Of a stretch of 64,000 nt of DNA, positions 43,604-52,867 are shown one piece after another. The stretch comes from Hymenobacter fodinae (GTDB lineage: Bacteria > Bacteroidota > Bacteroidia > Cytophagales > Hymenobacteraceae). The DNA is taken from NCBI RefSeq assembly GCF_004745825.1, contig NZ_SRLA01000006.1, positions 280,220 through 344,219 of the forward strand, given 5' to 3'. Made by a program: the position numbers and the translations under genes. The notes below the pieces were generated by a model, which saw nothing but the letters and a program-made list of their open reading frames with translations, was not told the origin of the DNA and ran no database searches. The stretch's first letter is position 1. Every line of letters starts with the position of its first letter.

Positions 43604-45142
43604 TTAGGCCGGGAAAAGCCTTTTAACCAAAGGCAGAGCACTTACCAAGCGCAGGGTGTGCTCAGTGGCCAGCGTAGGCAGCACCTGCCAGTAGCGCCAG
43701 GCGTTGCCGAGCAGCAGCACCAAGGCGCTGCTCACAATTAGCCATTTGAGTTGGGGCAGCACAATCATGGCTCCCATTGCCAAGGCGGCCACCCACACCG
43801 AAGTCACCGCTATCCGGAAGGGGCGCGTAGGCCAGTATAGGCCATTGGTGCGCAACCATTGCCCGGCCACCACCCGGTAGCCAAAGGTGGCTACCACTTC
43901 GGCAGCTAGCAGGGCCAAGCCCCCACCCAGGATGCCCGTGCTGGGAACCAGCACGACTATTCCACCCACTACCACGGCGGCAGCAGTAGCGGAGAGCAGC
44001 AGTTGCGGACGCAGGAGGTTGTTGCCGCGCACAACGGCCATGGCTGGCTGCACCACGGCATACACCAGTACCGAAAGCGAGAGCGTAGCAAATAACAGCG
44101 GGTCGAATGGCACCTTTCCGCGCGTCCAAAGGCCGTACAGGGGCTCTACTACAGCCTGAAAGACCACTGTGGCGGGAGCCATTACGGCCACCAGCACAAA
44201 CCAGATAGTTCCGAAAGCCACTTCGCTACGTGCCTGGTCGCGCTGGTGCAGAAAGCGCATCAGCTCCGGCATCATGGGGTTGACTACCGTGTTCAAGCCC
44301 TGCAACGCAACGTTGGCCCCCGTGCGCATGGTAGAGAAAGCGGCTAACCCGGCGGCGCCCGCTAGGGGGGCCAGCAGTAGGCGTACTCCTTGTTGGCGCG
44401 CATTCTCGAGCAGCACCCGCCCGGTGATGGCCAGCGAGCGGGTAAAGTTCTTGAAGCCCAGCCGCAGCGAGGGGCGTGTAAACGGAATCTGTTCCTGCCG
44501 CAATAGCCGAGACAGATCTAGGTAGAGCGGTAGTGCAATGATCAGCCCGGTTACGGCCGTTACAACGCCCGTGGTGAGCAGGCCCGCCCCAAGCAGTACT
44601 GCTGAAACTGGAGCCACGGAACAGGCTACGGAGTAGGCCAGTCCCCACCACGCCATGCGCGGGTAGTGCCCGAACGGAGCCAAGGCCCGAAAGAACAGCC
44701 CCGATACACTCGTGCAGACCAACCACGTAATGCCCTGCAGCAGCAGCACAATGCCCGCATCCCGGATCAAGCCAGGACTAGCCACATCTGTTTTGCCTAA
44801 AAAGTACGGTAGTGCCCCGGTAACAAGCAGCGCGGTAATAATGAGCAGCTGCACCAGACTCAGCAGAATACCAATACTGATACCTGACCACAGGTGCTTG
44901 CTGAGGGCTGGGCGCCGGGTAGTGCCAATTTTTAGGAACTCGTAGGCCAGGAACTCCTGGTGTCCCAGGTCCAAGATAGAGATGACGCTACCCAGCGTCT
45001 GAACCGCAATCCACACCCCAAAGGTGACTACGCTCCAGTGCGAGAGGTAGAGAGGAACCAGGGCCATTTGTGATAGCACCGTGACGCCAATCTGTACCCA
45101 GGACGCCGCACTTCCGGAAATCAACCGCGAGGCTGTTGACAT
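43604..45142 (-). CDS. Wzx-like polysaccharide flippase
   Basis: A protein of 512 residues, almost entirely hydrophobic, with about fourteen predicted membrane segments. The N-terminus LISGSAASWVQIGVTVLSQMALVPLYL is that of the MATE-like polysaccharide transporter (MVF/PST) group. It would turn lipid-linked repeat units from the cytoplasmic to the periplasmic side. It is the only flippase candidate in the locus. Confidence 0.84.
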   Translation of the reverse strand: MSTASRLISGSAASWVQIGVTVLSQMALVPLYLSHWSVVTFGVWIAVQTLGSVISILDLGHQEFLAYEFLKIGTTRRPALSKHLWSGISIGILLSLVQLLIITALLVTGALPYFLGKTDVASPGLIRDAGIVLLLQGITWLVCTSVSGLFFRALAPFGHYPRMAWWGLAYSVACSVAPVSAVLLGAGLLTTGVVTAVTGLIIALPLYLDLSRLLRQEQIPFTRPSLRLGFKNFTRSLAITGRVLLENARQQGVRLLLAPLAGAAGLAAFSTMRTGANVALQGLNTVVNPMMPELMRFLHQRDQARSEVAFGTIWFVLVAVMAPATVVFQAVVEPLYGLWTRGKVPFDPLLFATLSLSVLVYAVVQPAMAVVRGNNLLRPQLLLSATAAAVVVGGIVVLVPSTGILGGGLALLAAEVVATFGYRVVAGQWLRTNGLYWPTRPFRIAVTSVWVAALAMGAMIVLPQLKWLIVSSALVLLLGNAWRYWQVLPTLATEHTLRLVSALPLVKRLFPA

Positions 45143-45207
45143 AAATTACCTGTCTGCTTGTGAACAAAACACCCGTAGCGGCTGCTACCAGTGTACTGGG
45201 GCTCTGC

Positions 45208-46155
45208 TTATTGCAGCACGCTCTCTTTGAAGTATTCCAGGGTGCGCCGTAACCCTTCGGCACGGTCTACTTTGGGCTCCCAGCCCAGAATCTCCTTGGC
45301 CTTGGTGATGTCGGGCTTGCGCTTCATCGGGTCGTTCTGGGGCAGCGGATGGTAGGAGGGCTTGAACTCCACGCCCGTCAGGTTGGCAATTTCCTCCCCA
45401 AACTCCTTGATGGTGATTTCGGTGGGGTTGCCAATGTTCACCGGCAGGGGGTAGTCGCTCAGCAACAGGCGGTAGATACCCTCTACCAAATCGTCGACGT
45501 AACAGAACGAGCGCGTTTGCGAGCCGTCGCCAAACACGGTCAAGTTCTCACCACGTAACGCCTGCGAGAGGAAGGCTGGCAGCACGCGGCCATCATCGAG
45601 GCGCATGCGGGGGCCGTAGGTGTTGAAGATGCGGATGATGCGCGTTTCTAGGCCATGGTGGGTGTGGTAGGCCATCGTAATGGCCTCCTGAAAGCGCTTG
45701 GCTTCGTCGTAGCAGCCGCGGGGGCCTACTGGGTTCACGTTGCCGAAGTACTCTTCCACCTGGGGGTGCACCTCGGGGTCGCCGTATACTTCCGAGGTGC
45801 TGGCAATCAGGATGCGTGCGTTTTTGGTCTTGGCCAACCCTAGCAGGTTGTGCGTACCCAACGAACCCACTTTCAGCGTCTGAATAGGAATCTTAAGGTA
45901 GTCGATGGGCGAGGCCGGCGAGGCAAAGTGCAGGATGTAGTCTAGCTTGCCCGGCAGTGATACGTAGGTGGAGACGTCGTGCTCCACAAACTCGAAATCC
46001 TCGTTTTCGAGCAGATGCTCGATGTTAGCAAGGTCGCCGGTAATGAGGTTATCCATGGCAACAACCTGATACCCCTCGGCTAGAAATCGGTCGCACAAGT
46101 GAGAGCCCAGAAAGCCGGCGCCGCCAGTAATCAGAACACGTTTTTTATCGGACAT
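45208..46155 (-). CDS. UDP-glucuronate decarboxylase (UDP-xylose synthase)
   Basis: An extended SDR of 315 residues that converts UDP-glucuronate to UDP-xylose (or its 4-keto intermediate). The NAD motif GGAGFLG, the substrate motif TSEVYGDPEVHPQVE, the catalytic YDEAKR (YxxxK), the Arg-bearing RIFNTYGPRM and RSFCYVDDLVEG are all present. It acts right after the dehydrogenase encoded by the next gene upstream. The frame runs to 46206, but the ATG at 46155 (MSDKKRVLITGG) is the family start. Confidence 0.92.
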   Translation of the reverse strand: MSDKKRVLITGGAGFLGSHLCDRFLAEGYQVVAMDNLITGDLANIEHLLENEDFEFVEHDVSTYVSLPGKLDYILHFASPASPIDYLKIPIQTLKVGSLGTHNLLGLAKTKNARILIASTSEVYGDPEVHPQVEEYFGNVNPVGPRGCYDEAKRFQEAITMAYHTHHGLETRIIRIFNTYGPRMRLDDGRVLPAFLSQALRGENLTVFGDGSQTRSFCYVDDLVEGIYRLLLSDYPLPVNIGNPTEITIKEFGEEIANLTGVEFKPSYHPLPQNDPMKRKPDITKAKEILGWEPKVDRAEGLRRTLEYFKESVLQ

Positions 46156-46216
46156 GGGATGGTAGCTAATGGTTGGCAATACCCACCCCGGCTGGGGTGG
46201 GGGCACAGGGCGGGCG

Positions 46217-47557
46217 TCAGAAGGCTAGCTCCTTGTACTCGGTGCGAATACCAATGCAGTGGTAGATAAATCCCGCCTCCTGCATCTGTTGAGGCTCATA
46301 GATGTTGCGGCCGTCGAAGATTACTTTGTCCTTCATCAAGCGGCCTACAACCCCGAAATTGGGAGAGCGGAACTCGGGCCATTCCGTCACCACCAGCAGC
46401 GCATCAGCATCAATCAGGGCTTCAAACGGGTCTTTGGCGTAGGTAATACGGTCGCCTAGAGTGTGCCTGGCCTCGGGCATGGCTACCGGATCGTAGCCAG
46501 CTACGGTGGCTCCCTGCTCCAGCAGCTTGTCGATGATGACCAGCGAAGGAGCCTCCCGCATGTCATCGGTCTTGGGCTTGAACGAGAGACCCCACACGGC
46601 AAACTTCTTGCCTTGCAGCTCCCCGCCGAAGTGCTCAGTAACCTTGTTGAACAAGACCGATTTCTGCGCTTCGTTTACGCTCTCTACGGCCTTCAGCACC
46701 TGCATCTCATAGCCGTTTTCGGCCGCCGTTTTGATGAGTGCCTTCACGTCTTTCGGGAAGCACGAGCCGCCGTAGCCGATGCCGGGGTAGATGAACTTGG
46801 TGCCAATACGAGCATCAGAGCCAATGCCCTTGCGCACCATGTTTACATCGGCCCCCATGATTTCGCACAAGTTGGCAATGTCGTTCATGAACGAAATTTT
46901 GGTGGCCAGCATGGAGTTGGCCGCGTATTTCGTCATTTCAGCCGACGGGATATCCATGAAAATGATGGGGTGCCCATTGAGCAAGAAAGGCTTATACAGG
47001 CGGCTCATCACTTCCTGCGCCCGCTCCGAAGCTACGCCAATCACAATGCGGTCGGGCTTGAGGAAGTCGTCGATGGCCGCGCCTTCTTTCAGGAACTCTG
47101 GGTTTGAGGCTACGTCAAACTCCACCTCCGCCCCGCGCAGGTACAAGGCCTGCTCAATCTCACGGTGCACTTTGGCGGCCGTTCCTACTGGTACAGTGCT
47201 CTTCGTCACCACTACACAGTAGTCGTTTAGGTTCTCGCCAATGGCGCGGGCTACGGCCAGCACGTACTTCAGGTCCGCCGACCCATCATCACCTGGAGGG
47301 GTGCCCACTGCAATAAACGCCACATCGGCCTCCTGAATGCTTTCGGCCAGGTTGGTGGAGAAGCTCAAGCGCCCCGCCGATACGTTGCGGGATACTATTT
47401 CTTCTAGGCCAGGCTCGTAAATGGGGAGAATGCCGTGGTTGAGGTTGTCAATTTTCTTTTGGTCGATGTCGATGCAGGTAACCTCAATGCCGACTTCGGC
47501 GAAACAGGTGCCCGTCACTAGGCCTACGTACCCCGTACCTACTACTGCAATTTTCAT
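46217..47557 (-). CDS. ugd: UDP-glucose 6-dehydrogenase
   Basis: An enzyme of 446 residues that oxidises UDP-glucose to UDP-glucuronate with two NAD. The N-terminal NAD fold MKIAVVGTGYVGLVTGTCFAE, the catalytic cysteine in YGGSCFPKDVKAL (near residue 266) and the C-terminal domain (WGLSFKPKTDDMREAPS) are typical. It supplies the substrate of the neighbouring decarboxylase, so the polymer probably contains glucuronic acid, xylose or both. A 211-base gap without a recognisable terminator separates it from the Wzc-like gene. Confidence 0.94.
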   Translation of the reverse strand: MKIAVVGTGYVGLVTGTCFAEVGIEVTCIDIDQKKIDNLNHGILPIYEPGLEEIVSRNVSAGRLSFSTNLAESIQEADVAFIAVGTPPGDDGSADLKYVLAVARAIGENLNDYCVVVTKSTVPVGTAAKVHREIEQALYLRGAEVEFDVASNPEFLKEGAAIDDFLKPDRIVIGVASERAQEVMSRLYKPFLLNGHPIIFMDIPSAEMTKYAANSMLATKISFMNDIANLCEIMGADVNMVRKGIGSDARIGTKFIYPGIGYGGSCFPKDVKALIKTAAENGYEMQVLKAVESVNEAQKSVLFNKVTEHFGGELQGKKFAVWGLSFKPKTDDMREAPSLVIIDKLLEQGATVAGYDPVAMPEARHTLGDRITYAKDPFEALIDADALLVVTEWPEFRSPNFGVVGRLMKDKVIFDGRNIYEPQQMQEAGFIYHCIGIRTEYKELAF

Positions 47558-47768
47558 GTGCGTGCTTTTTAAGTTGGTATGTATCAGTTATCCAATTGGT
47601 TGGTGTGCCAATGAGCCAGGCTAGGCAGGGCCGCGCCAAGCATTCGGCTCCCAGGCCAAGCGCGTGGGGCGTTTGGCGGGGGCCATGGGTGGGAACTGAG
47701 GTGGGATGGGGCAGAGGCCTAGGAGGCCGTGGGCGCGGAGTTGAAGCGGGAGGCGTACAAGACGACGG

Positions 47769-50099
47769 TTACACCAGGTTTTGCCGTTGTTTTCTGGTGT
47801 CGGGCTTATAGTAGCCGTACCCGTTGCCGTAGCCGTAATCTCGCAGGTTGGCTTTGTTGGCGTCATTCACTACCAGCATCACTTGCTTTAGCTTATGACC
47901 GGCCTGAATGCGGTTTATGATTTCCAGCTGGGCCTTGTGCGTGAAGTTGTAACGGACCAGATAGATAGTGGAATCAATGTAGGGAGCCAGACTGAAGGCA
48001 TCCGCGACCTGGCCTACGGGCGCAGAGTCAATGAGAACGTAGTCGAAGCTTTCCTTAAGGATATCAATGAGCTTGTCCACCTTGGGGCTAAGCATCAACT
48101 CCGAGGGGTTAGCCACCGTCGGGCCGGAGTCTACCACGTATAAGCCCGGTAAGGCGGTCGAAGGCTTGACAATGTCATCGACCGATACCGCATCAGAAAC
48201 CAGGTAGTCGGTTATGCCTGGGCTATCGGTTAGGGGTTGGTTGGTAATGGCGTTGGGCTTGCGTAAATCTAGGCCTACTATAACCACCTTCTTCCCGGTT
48301 AATACCAAGCTGGCGCCCAGGTTTAAGCTAAAGAACGTCTTGCCTTCGCCGCTCATGCTGGAGGTTACCAGCAGCACCTTGTTGTCTTGCTCGCGGGCCG
48401 CGAACTGCAGGTTGATGCGAATCAAGCGGAACATTTCGGCAATGGGTGTCTGGTTGGCTACCACAATGGCCTCGTTCGTCCGGTCATGAATCAGCTCACC
48501 CAAGATGGGGGCAGTAGTAACCCACTGCACATCCTGCAGCAGTTGCACCTTGTCGTTCATGAGCTCCTTCACGTACACGAAGGCTAGCGGCAGGCCTAGC
48601 CCCACCAACAGAGCCACCAGCAGCACCGTGGTTTTGTTGGGACTAACTGGGTAATCCTCCGCAATGGCCCGGTCAACGATGCGGGAGTTCGATACAGTGG
48701 CCGCCAAAGACAAGGCCGCTTCTTCTCGCTTCTGTAGTAAGTACAGGTAAAGAGCGCGCTTGAGCTCCTGCTGGCGGTTGATGGCCAAGATGCCCCGCTC
48801 AATGGTGGGCACCTGCTGAATTCGAGAGCCAAACTGGCTATTTTTTGCCAGCAAATTCCGGCGGGTAATAGTTAGGTTGTTCTTAACGGTACGCAGGTTC
48901 TCCTGAATATTCTGCCGCAGGTTCGCCAGCTGGTCGTTCATGTTCTGCACTACGGGGTGGCTGGCCTCTGTTGTGCGCAGCATTCGGTCGCGGTCTAGCT
49001 GCAAATCATTGTATTGCGCTATCAGGCTCGCTAATGTCGCGTCTTCCACGTTGAGCGTGCCGGGAATAAGCTGCTGCTGATTTTCGCTCTGTGTGATATA
49101 GTTTTCGATGGATTCCAGCACTTCAATCTGGATACCATAGTTGGAAATCTGCTTGCTGTATTCACCGGCTTCTCGCAGAGACTGTGTTACCTGGGAGCTG
49201 ACATCAGCCACCTGGTTCTTCCGCTTGAAGTTCTCATCTTCCTTCTCCACGTCTGTTAGCTCAGAGCTGAGGCCCTGTAAGCGTCCGTCAATGAAGTTGA
49301 TAGTATTAGTTGCCGTGGCATTTTTATCTTCCACAGCTTCCTTGTTATACACCTCCACAAGCTTGTTGATAATGTCCTTACCTCTCGCGGGCACGGCATC
49401 CGTCAAGCTCAGACTTAACACACTTGCTTGTTTGTTAACGGGCACTACGCGCAAGCTCTTCGCATAGTGATTGGCAAGCTTCTGGGGGTTCTGAAAAGTT
49501 ATGGTGACCGGCTGAGTACGGCGGGTACCTCTCACTGCCGGTAAGGAAACCAGCGTGAAAGTGCCGTATGGCTTGCGCAAAATCTGGCCAAACTGGTGAG
49601 TGCTACGCTGCGTTTTATCCTCGAGCTCAAAGCTGTTGTTGCTCGTGATGTGAACCGTCACAGACTGGCCATACGCGGCGGAGTCTAGGTGGCTGATGAG
49701 TAGTTTGAAGGGAATCTGGTCCTGGTATACTTCCTGCTGACGAATGCCACCCTTCACTCGGTACGTGGCCTGTAAGGAAAGCTCGGATAGCACCCGGTGC
49801 ATCAGGCTGACCGACTTTAACAGCACAATCTCATTATCAACGTTTTTACCAGCGTTTAGGCGGCTGAAGTCCGTGAATTTCTCCGTGGGGTTAATCTCCG
49901 TTTCGTTGCGCTTATCCTTGATCAGGAGCAAGCTGCTGATGTTGTACTGGGGAGTGGCATACCGCAAGTAGAGCACAGCAGCACCCAACGAAAGCACTAC
50001 TCCCAATACAAACAAATACCAATAGCTCAGGTATTTGGAGAGGATATGACGGTAGTTCGTAGACTCAAACTCTTCCGAATGAAATGACTCTGTACTCAT
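47769..50099 (-). CDS. Wzc-like polysaccharide co-polymerase and tyrosine autokinase
   Basis: A protein of 776 residues. A Wzz domain begins with a membrane helix (about 27-48), runs through a long periplasmic coiled-coil region (RNGxxR-type stretches at about 250-470) and ends with a second helix near 500-520. The cytoplasmic BY-kinase domain has Walker A SGEGKTF (about 583-589), Walker A' GLDLRKP and Walker B LIDSAP. The C-terminus is a tyrosine cluster (YGYGNGYGYYKP), the usual autophosphorylation tail. It controls chain length and export together with the Wza-like lipoprotein, whose gene ends 24 bases upstream. Confidence 0.92.
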   Translation of the reverse strand: MSTESFHSEEFESTNYRHILSKYLSYWYLFVLGVVLSLGAAVLYLRYATPQYNISSLLLIKDKRNETEINPTEKFTDFSRLNAGKNVDNEIVLLKSVSLMHRVLSELSLQATYRVKGGIRQQEVYQDQIPFKLLISHLDSAAYGQSVTVHITSNNSFELEDKTQRSTHQFGQILRKPYGTFTLVSLPAVRGTRRTQPVTITFQNPQKLANHYAKSLRVVPVNKQASVLSLSLTDAVPARGKDIINKLVEVYNKEAVEDKNATATNTINFIDGRLQGLSSELTDVEKEDENFKRKNQVADVSSQVTQSLREAGEYSKQISNYGIQIEVLESIENYITQSENQQQLIPGTLNVEDATLASLIAQYNDLQLDRDRMLRTTEASHPVVQNMNDQLANLRQNIQENLRTVKNNLTITRRNLLAKNSQFGSRIQQVPTIERGILAINRQQELKRALYLYLLQKREEAALSLAATVSNSRIVDRAIAEDYPVSPNKTTVLLVALLVGLGLPLAFVYVKELMNDKVQLLQDVQWVTTAPILGELIHDRTNEAIVVANQTPIAEMFRLIRINLQFAAREQDNKVLLVTSSMSGEGKTFFSLNLGASLVLTGKKVVIVGLDLRKPNAITNQPLTDSPGITDYLVSDAVSVDDIVKPSTALPGLYVVDSGPTVANPSELMLSPKVDKLIDILKESFDYVLIDSAPVGQVADAFSLAPYIDSTIYLVRYNFTHKAQLEIINRIQAGHKLKQVMLVVNDANKANLRDYGYGNGYGYYKPDTRKQRQNLV

Positions 50100-50123
50100 A
50101 GTAGAAGGAGTAAAGGCGACGTA

Positions 50124-50930
50124 CTAGAAGATATTCTGGAAATTGAATATCAGCGCGACTAGAACCGAAACCGCTAATGCAGCCACTGTGTAGGTGCGGG
50201 TATCCGTAGTGGCCTGGATCTGCTTGATCTTATCTGGCTCCACATACACCACGTCATTCTGCTGCAGGTAGAAAAAAGGAGAATTAAGAATTTCCTTGTT
50301 GTTCAGATTTAACCGAGTGGTGCTGCGCACACCATCTTTCTCCCGGACTAACAGCACATTTTCTCGCTTGCCATAGGCGGTCATGTCGCCAGCTAGGCCT
50401 AGTGCTTCTAGAATATTAATTCGCTCGGTGGGTACAATAAACGTAGAAGGTTTATTTACTTCCCCGATAACAGTTATTTTAAAATTAAGCAGTCGAATAT
50501 TAACAATAGGATCTTTTACAAATTTCTTGATTTCTGTCGTCATCTTCTGCGTGGCTTCCTCTTTGGTAAGACCAGCTAATTTTACTTTGCCAAGCACCGG
50601 GAAGTCAACCTGGCCGTTGGTGTCAATTAAATATCCATCAATTGCGGTATTTTCATCAGCTAGGTTCAAGCCTGCAGTGGCTTTGCCGCTGGTAGGTTGT
50701 ACAGTGCCTTTATTAAACAAGGCGTTAGATTCCTGGCTGAGGCTTATTAATTGAATATTAAGGAGGTCATTGGGTTGATAGCGTAATGCAAAGTTATTGG
50801 GAACATCAACTTTATAATTGTCATTATTTTTTAAGTCGCTGAAATAAACCAAATTTCTTGTTGGCCGACAGGCAATTGAGGCTAATGATATGAAGGATAA
50901 GAGAATTAATTTTATGATGTCCCTGCTCAT
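50124..50930 (-). CDS. Wza-like polysaccharide export lipoprotein
   Basis: A protein of 268 residues with a lipoprotein signal (FISLASIAC, Cys near residue 21). The polysaccharide export domain (YQPNDLLNIQLISLSQES, then DGYLIDTNGQVDFPVLGKVKLAGLT) is followed by a SLBB-type unit (ITVIGEVNKPSTFIVPTERINILEALGLAGDMTAYG). It ends in a hydrophobic helix that may span the outer membrane. It would form the outer-membrane exit channel. An alternative start at 50966 adds 12 residues before the signal. The DNA is AT-rich. Confidence 0.88.
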   Translation of the reverse strand: MSRDIIKLILLSFISLASIACRPTRNLVYFSDLKNNDNYKVDVPNNFALRYQPNDLLNIQLISLSQESNALFNKGTVQPTSGKATAGLNLADENTAIDGYLIDTNGQVDFPVLGKVKLAGLTKEEATQKMTTEIKKFVKDPIVNIRLLNFKITVIGEVNKPSTFIVPTERINILEALGLAGDMTAYGKRENVLLVREKDGVRSTTRLNLNNKEILNSPFFYLQQNDVVYVEPDKIKQIQATTDTRTYTVAALAVSVLVALIFNFQNIF

Positions 50931-51194
50931 GCGAAAGAAATTTATTGATTTAAATGTGCTGCTCATTTCTGCCTTTACCGGCTGAGTACTTTATACCAGT
51001 TATCATAAAGCATGACGGGTAAGTAGGAATGAGTCATCATGTTCTGAGCGGCTTAGTATGTTGTTTGCAAGCTGAACAAATGAGTGACCTAGCGTATGGA
51101 GGAGTTGCTTTTATATCCGTTTAGTAAGTGGGTTAAAAACATAATTACTTGATAAGCAATATTATGTGTAATTTTCACGTCCGGCGCCATAAAG

Positions 51195-51230
51195 CTTTAC
51201 CTAGTTATCGATGCCAGAACTTTACTTTTG
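51195..51230 (+). promoter_or_regulatory. Promoter of the small plus-strand gene
   Basis: TACTTTTG at 51223-51230 is an exact TAnnTTTG. TTTA at 51195-51198 is 24 bases upstream and acts as a weak -33. The predicted start near 51237 gives a leader of about 33 bases to the ATG at 51270. Confidence 0.5.
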
Positions 51231-51269
51231 TGTTATATCAAATCTGACACGAACTGCGTAGGTAAGCAT

Positions 51270-51467
51270 ATGGAACCGGAAGATGAGTTTTTAAAAAATG
51301 CTTCTACAATGGTGAAATTTGCCAAAGAAGAAATCAAGCAATTCTTGGGGTGGACCAATAAGCATAGCTCTTATGGTCAGTCAGCTCAATTAATAGTTTC
51401 CAAACTGGAGACTATTTTGAAAGACATTAAAGAATTGGAGGAAGAGTTCAAGAATAAACAAGGTTAG
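51270..51467 (+). CDS. Small charged helical protein, unrecognised, 65 residues
   Basis: An ATG-led frame of 65 codons, the only plus-strand gene inside the polysaccharide locus. The product is soluble and strongly helical, with heptad-like charged repeats (VSKLETILKDIKELEEEFKNKQG), so a coiled coil is likely. An upstream TGT/ATG-less extension to 51228 lies within the promoter and was rejected. A hairpin with a T-run follows the stop. Its position between the initiating transferase and the Wza-like gene hints at a regulatory or accessory role, which is inference only. Confidence 0.55.
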   Translation: MEPEDEFLKNASTMVKFAKEEIKQFLGWTNKHSSYGQSAQLIVSKLETILKDIKELEEEFKNKQG

Positions 51468-51470
51468 GTA

Positions 51471-51497
51471 AGAGAATACTATTTTTTTGTATTCTTT
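51471..51497. terminator. Bidirectional terminator between 51467 (+) and 51496 (-)
   Basis: AGAATAC (51473-51479) pairs with GTATTCT (51489-51495), extendable to 9 bp, with an A/T-rich loop and a following TTTAAA. It overlaps the last codon of the sugar transferase gene on the minus strand. Confidence 0.5.
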
Positions 51498-52164
51498 AAA
51501 AGGCATTGTCGCTGCCCTTAAACGTCTGTTTTATTGTAAGAATAACAATTTTTAGATCTAGCATAAACGACCAGTTCTTAATATACCATATATCAGTATC
51601 TACTCGCTTTGCCATGGCTTCAGTTTCTTTTGTTTCGCCTCGATACCCAATTACTTGAGCCCATCCGGTAATTCCTGGGGAAACTAAGTGCCGAACCATA
51701 AAATTGTCAATCAGGCGAGAATAATCTTCCGTGTGCTTCAGCATATGTGGGCGGGGGCCTACAACCGACATTTCTCCCCGTAGCACATTAATAAATTGAG
51801 GTAGTTCATCAAGATTGGTTTTGCGCATAAATGCACCAAGACGAGTGATGCGGCTGTCACCTTTGGTTGCCTGCTTATGGTCAGCGTCTGCATTAATGCG
51901 CATGCTCCGAAATTTCAAGCAGTAAAAAGGTTTGTTGTGCTTGCCTGTCCGCAATTGCTTGAAAAAAACGGGTCCTTTTGAATCCAGCTTAATAAGCAAC
52001 GCAATCAGGGGAACAAACCAGCTGAGGAGCAGCACTACCACGCACAAGGAAAAGGCAAAATCAAACGCTCTTTTCCGTAGAAAGGCACCCAGAACGATAT
52101 TATCGACATGCGATGGCAAGAACTGATGTGCCATAGTTCCTTTTTCGAAAGTTTCTGCATGCAT
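51496..52164 (-). CDS. Initiating undecaprenyl-phosphate sugar-1-phosphate transferase
   Basis: A protein of 222 residues with one N-terminal membrane helix (FAFSLCVVVLLLSWFVPLIALLI) and the polyprenyl-phosphate transferase domain: KRAFDF, GPVFFKQLRTGKHNKPFYCLKFRSM, LRKTNLDELPQFINVL-type motif (FMRKTNLDELPQFINVLRGEMSVVGPRP) and SPGITGWAQV. It would load the first sugar phosphate on the lipid carrier. It is the short catalytic form without the extra four-helix domain of WcaJ/WbaP. It is the most upstream gene of the locus, and the DNA is AT-rich. Confidence 0.9.
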   Translation of the reverse strand: MHAETFEKGTMAHQFLPSHVDNIVLGAFLRKRAFDFAFSLCVVVLLLSWFVPLIALLIKLDSKGPVFFKQLRTGKHNKPFYCLKFRSMRINADADHKQATKGDSRITRLGAFMRKTNLDELPQFINVLRGEMSVVGPRPHMLKHTEDYSRLIDNFMVRHLVSPGITGWAQVIGYRGETKETEAMAKRVDTDIWYIKNWSFMLDLKIVILTIKQTFKGSDNAF

Positions 52165-52867
52165 AGGGGAAGGAGCTCAGTAGAGCTGTTTATCCAGTTT
52201 GGAATACTTCTCGCATTTGAATAGTCGCTAGACCACACACTGCTAGGCACTGTTACAAGCAGTGTGGCATGGGGTTGGTCGGGGCAGCAAGCTGCATGTA
52301 AGCCCAGTTTGGGCATGGGATAGTACGCTAAGGGGGGGGAGCGTACTGGGTAGATTGACTGTTTAGCGGTGGGATAGTAGCTAAACAATCTGCACTTGGC
52401 CTCCAGGTGGGATGGAGCACCGGCGCTTAGCGTTGTAACAGGGGCGGAGTTGGGGCGCGCTTACTAGTTGTCAGTTTTTCCTGGCCTAGGCCTTCCTCTC
52501 TGTCTGTTGTTACACGTGCATCTTTTTTATTTGAATTAATTGAATATGGTGTCAATAGTATTTTGTTGTAAACACCAAATTATCAAACAGTTAAGAAGAG
52601 CTGTTGTCCTCTTATTTGTACCTAAAGTATAGCATGATTATAGAAAATCAAAATAAAGTCACAGATTTTTGAATATATATTCAAATTATCAAGTTTTCAC
52701 GGAAATTTCGTATCTATTTAAATACCAGTTGTATAGGGTTGTGTCTGGCTGGTTTTCTATCCCGACTTCATTCCGCTAGGCCTCCTACTACTATGGCGGC
52801 TTTACTACTTGCCTTATGTAAGTGAATAGGTTGTGACCATACCCAAGGGCACCTTCTTCTTGGCATT
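52165..52867. other. Intergenic region upstream of the polysaccharide locus
   Basis: 703 bases without a convincing gene. The stretch 52510-52740 is very AT-rich and looks like a promoter region, but no exact TAnnTTTG was found on the minus strand. The minus-strand frame at 52035-52388 overlaps the sugar transferase and has no family features. Confidence 0.5.

Noticed and set aside
46463..47107. 214-codon plus-strand frame
   Set aside because: It lies wholly inside the ugd gene on the opposite strand. In GC-rich DNA such shadow frames are common.
51228..51269. Upstream start of the small plus-strand gene
   Set aside because: The codons before 51270 fall inside the predicted promoter, so they cannot be translated from that transcript.
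52035..52388. 117-codon minus-strand frame overlapping the sugar transferase
   Set aside because: Out of frame with the sugar transferase and without any protein-like features.
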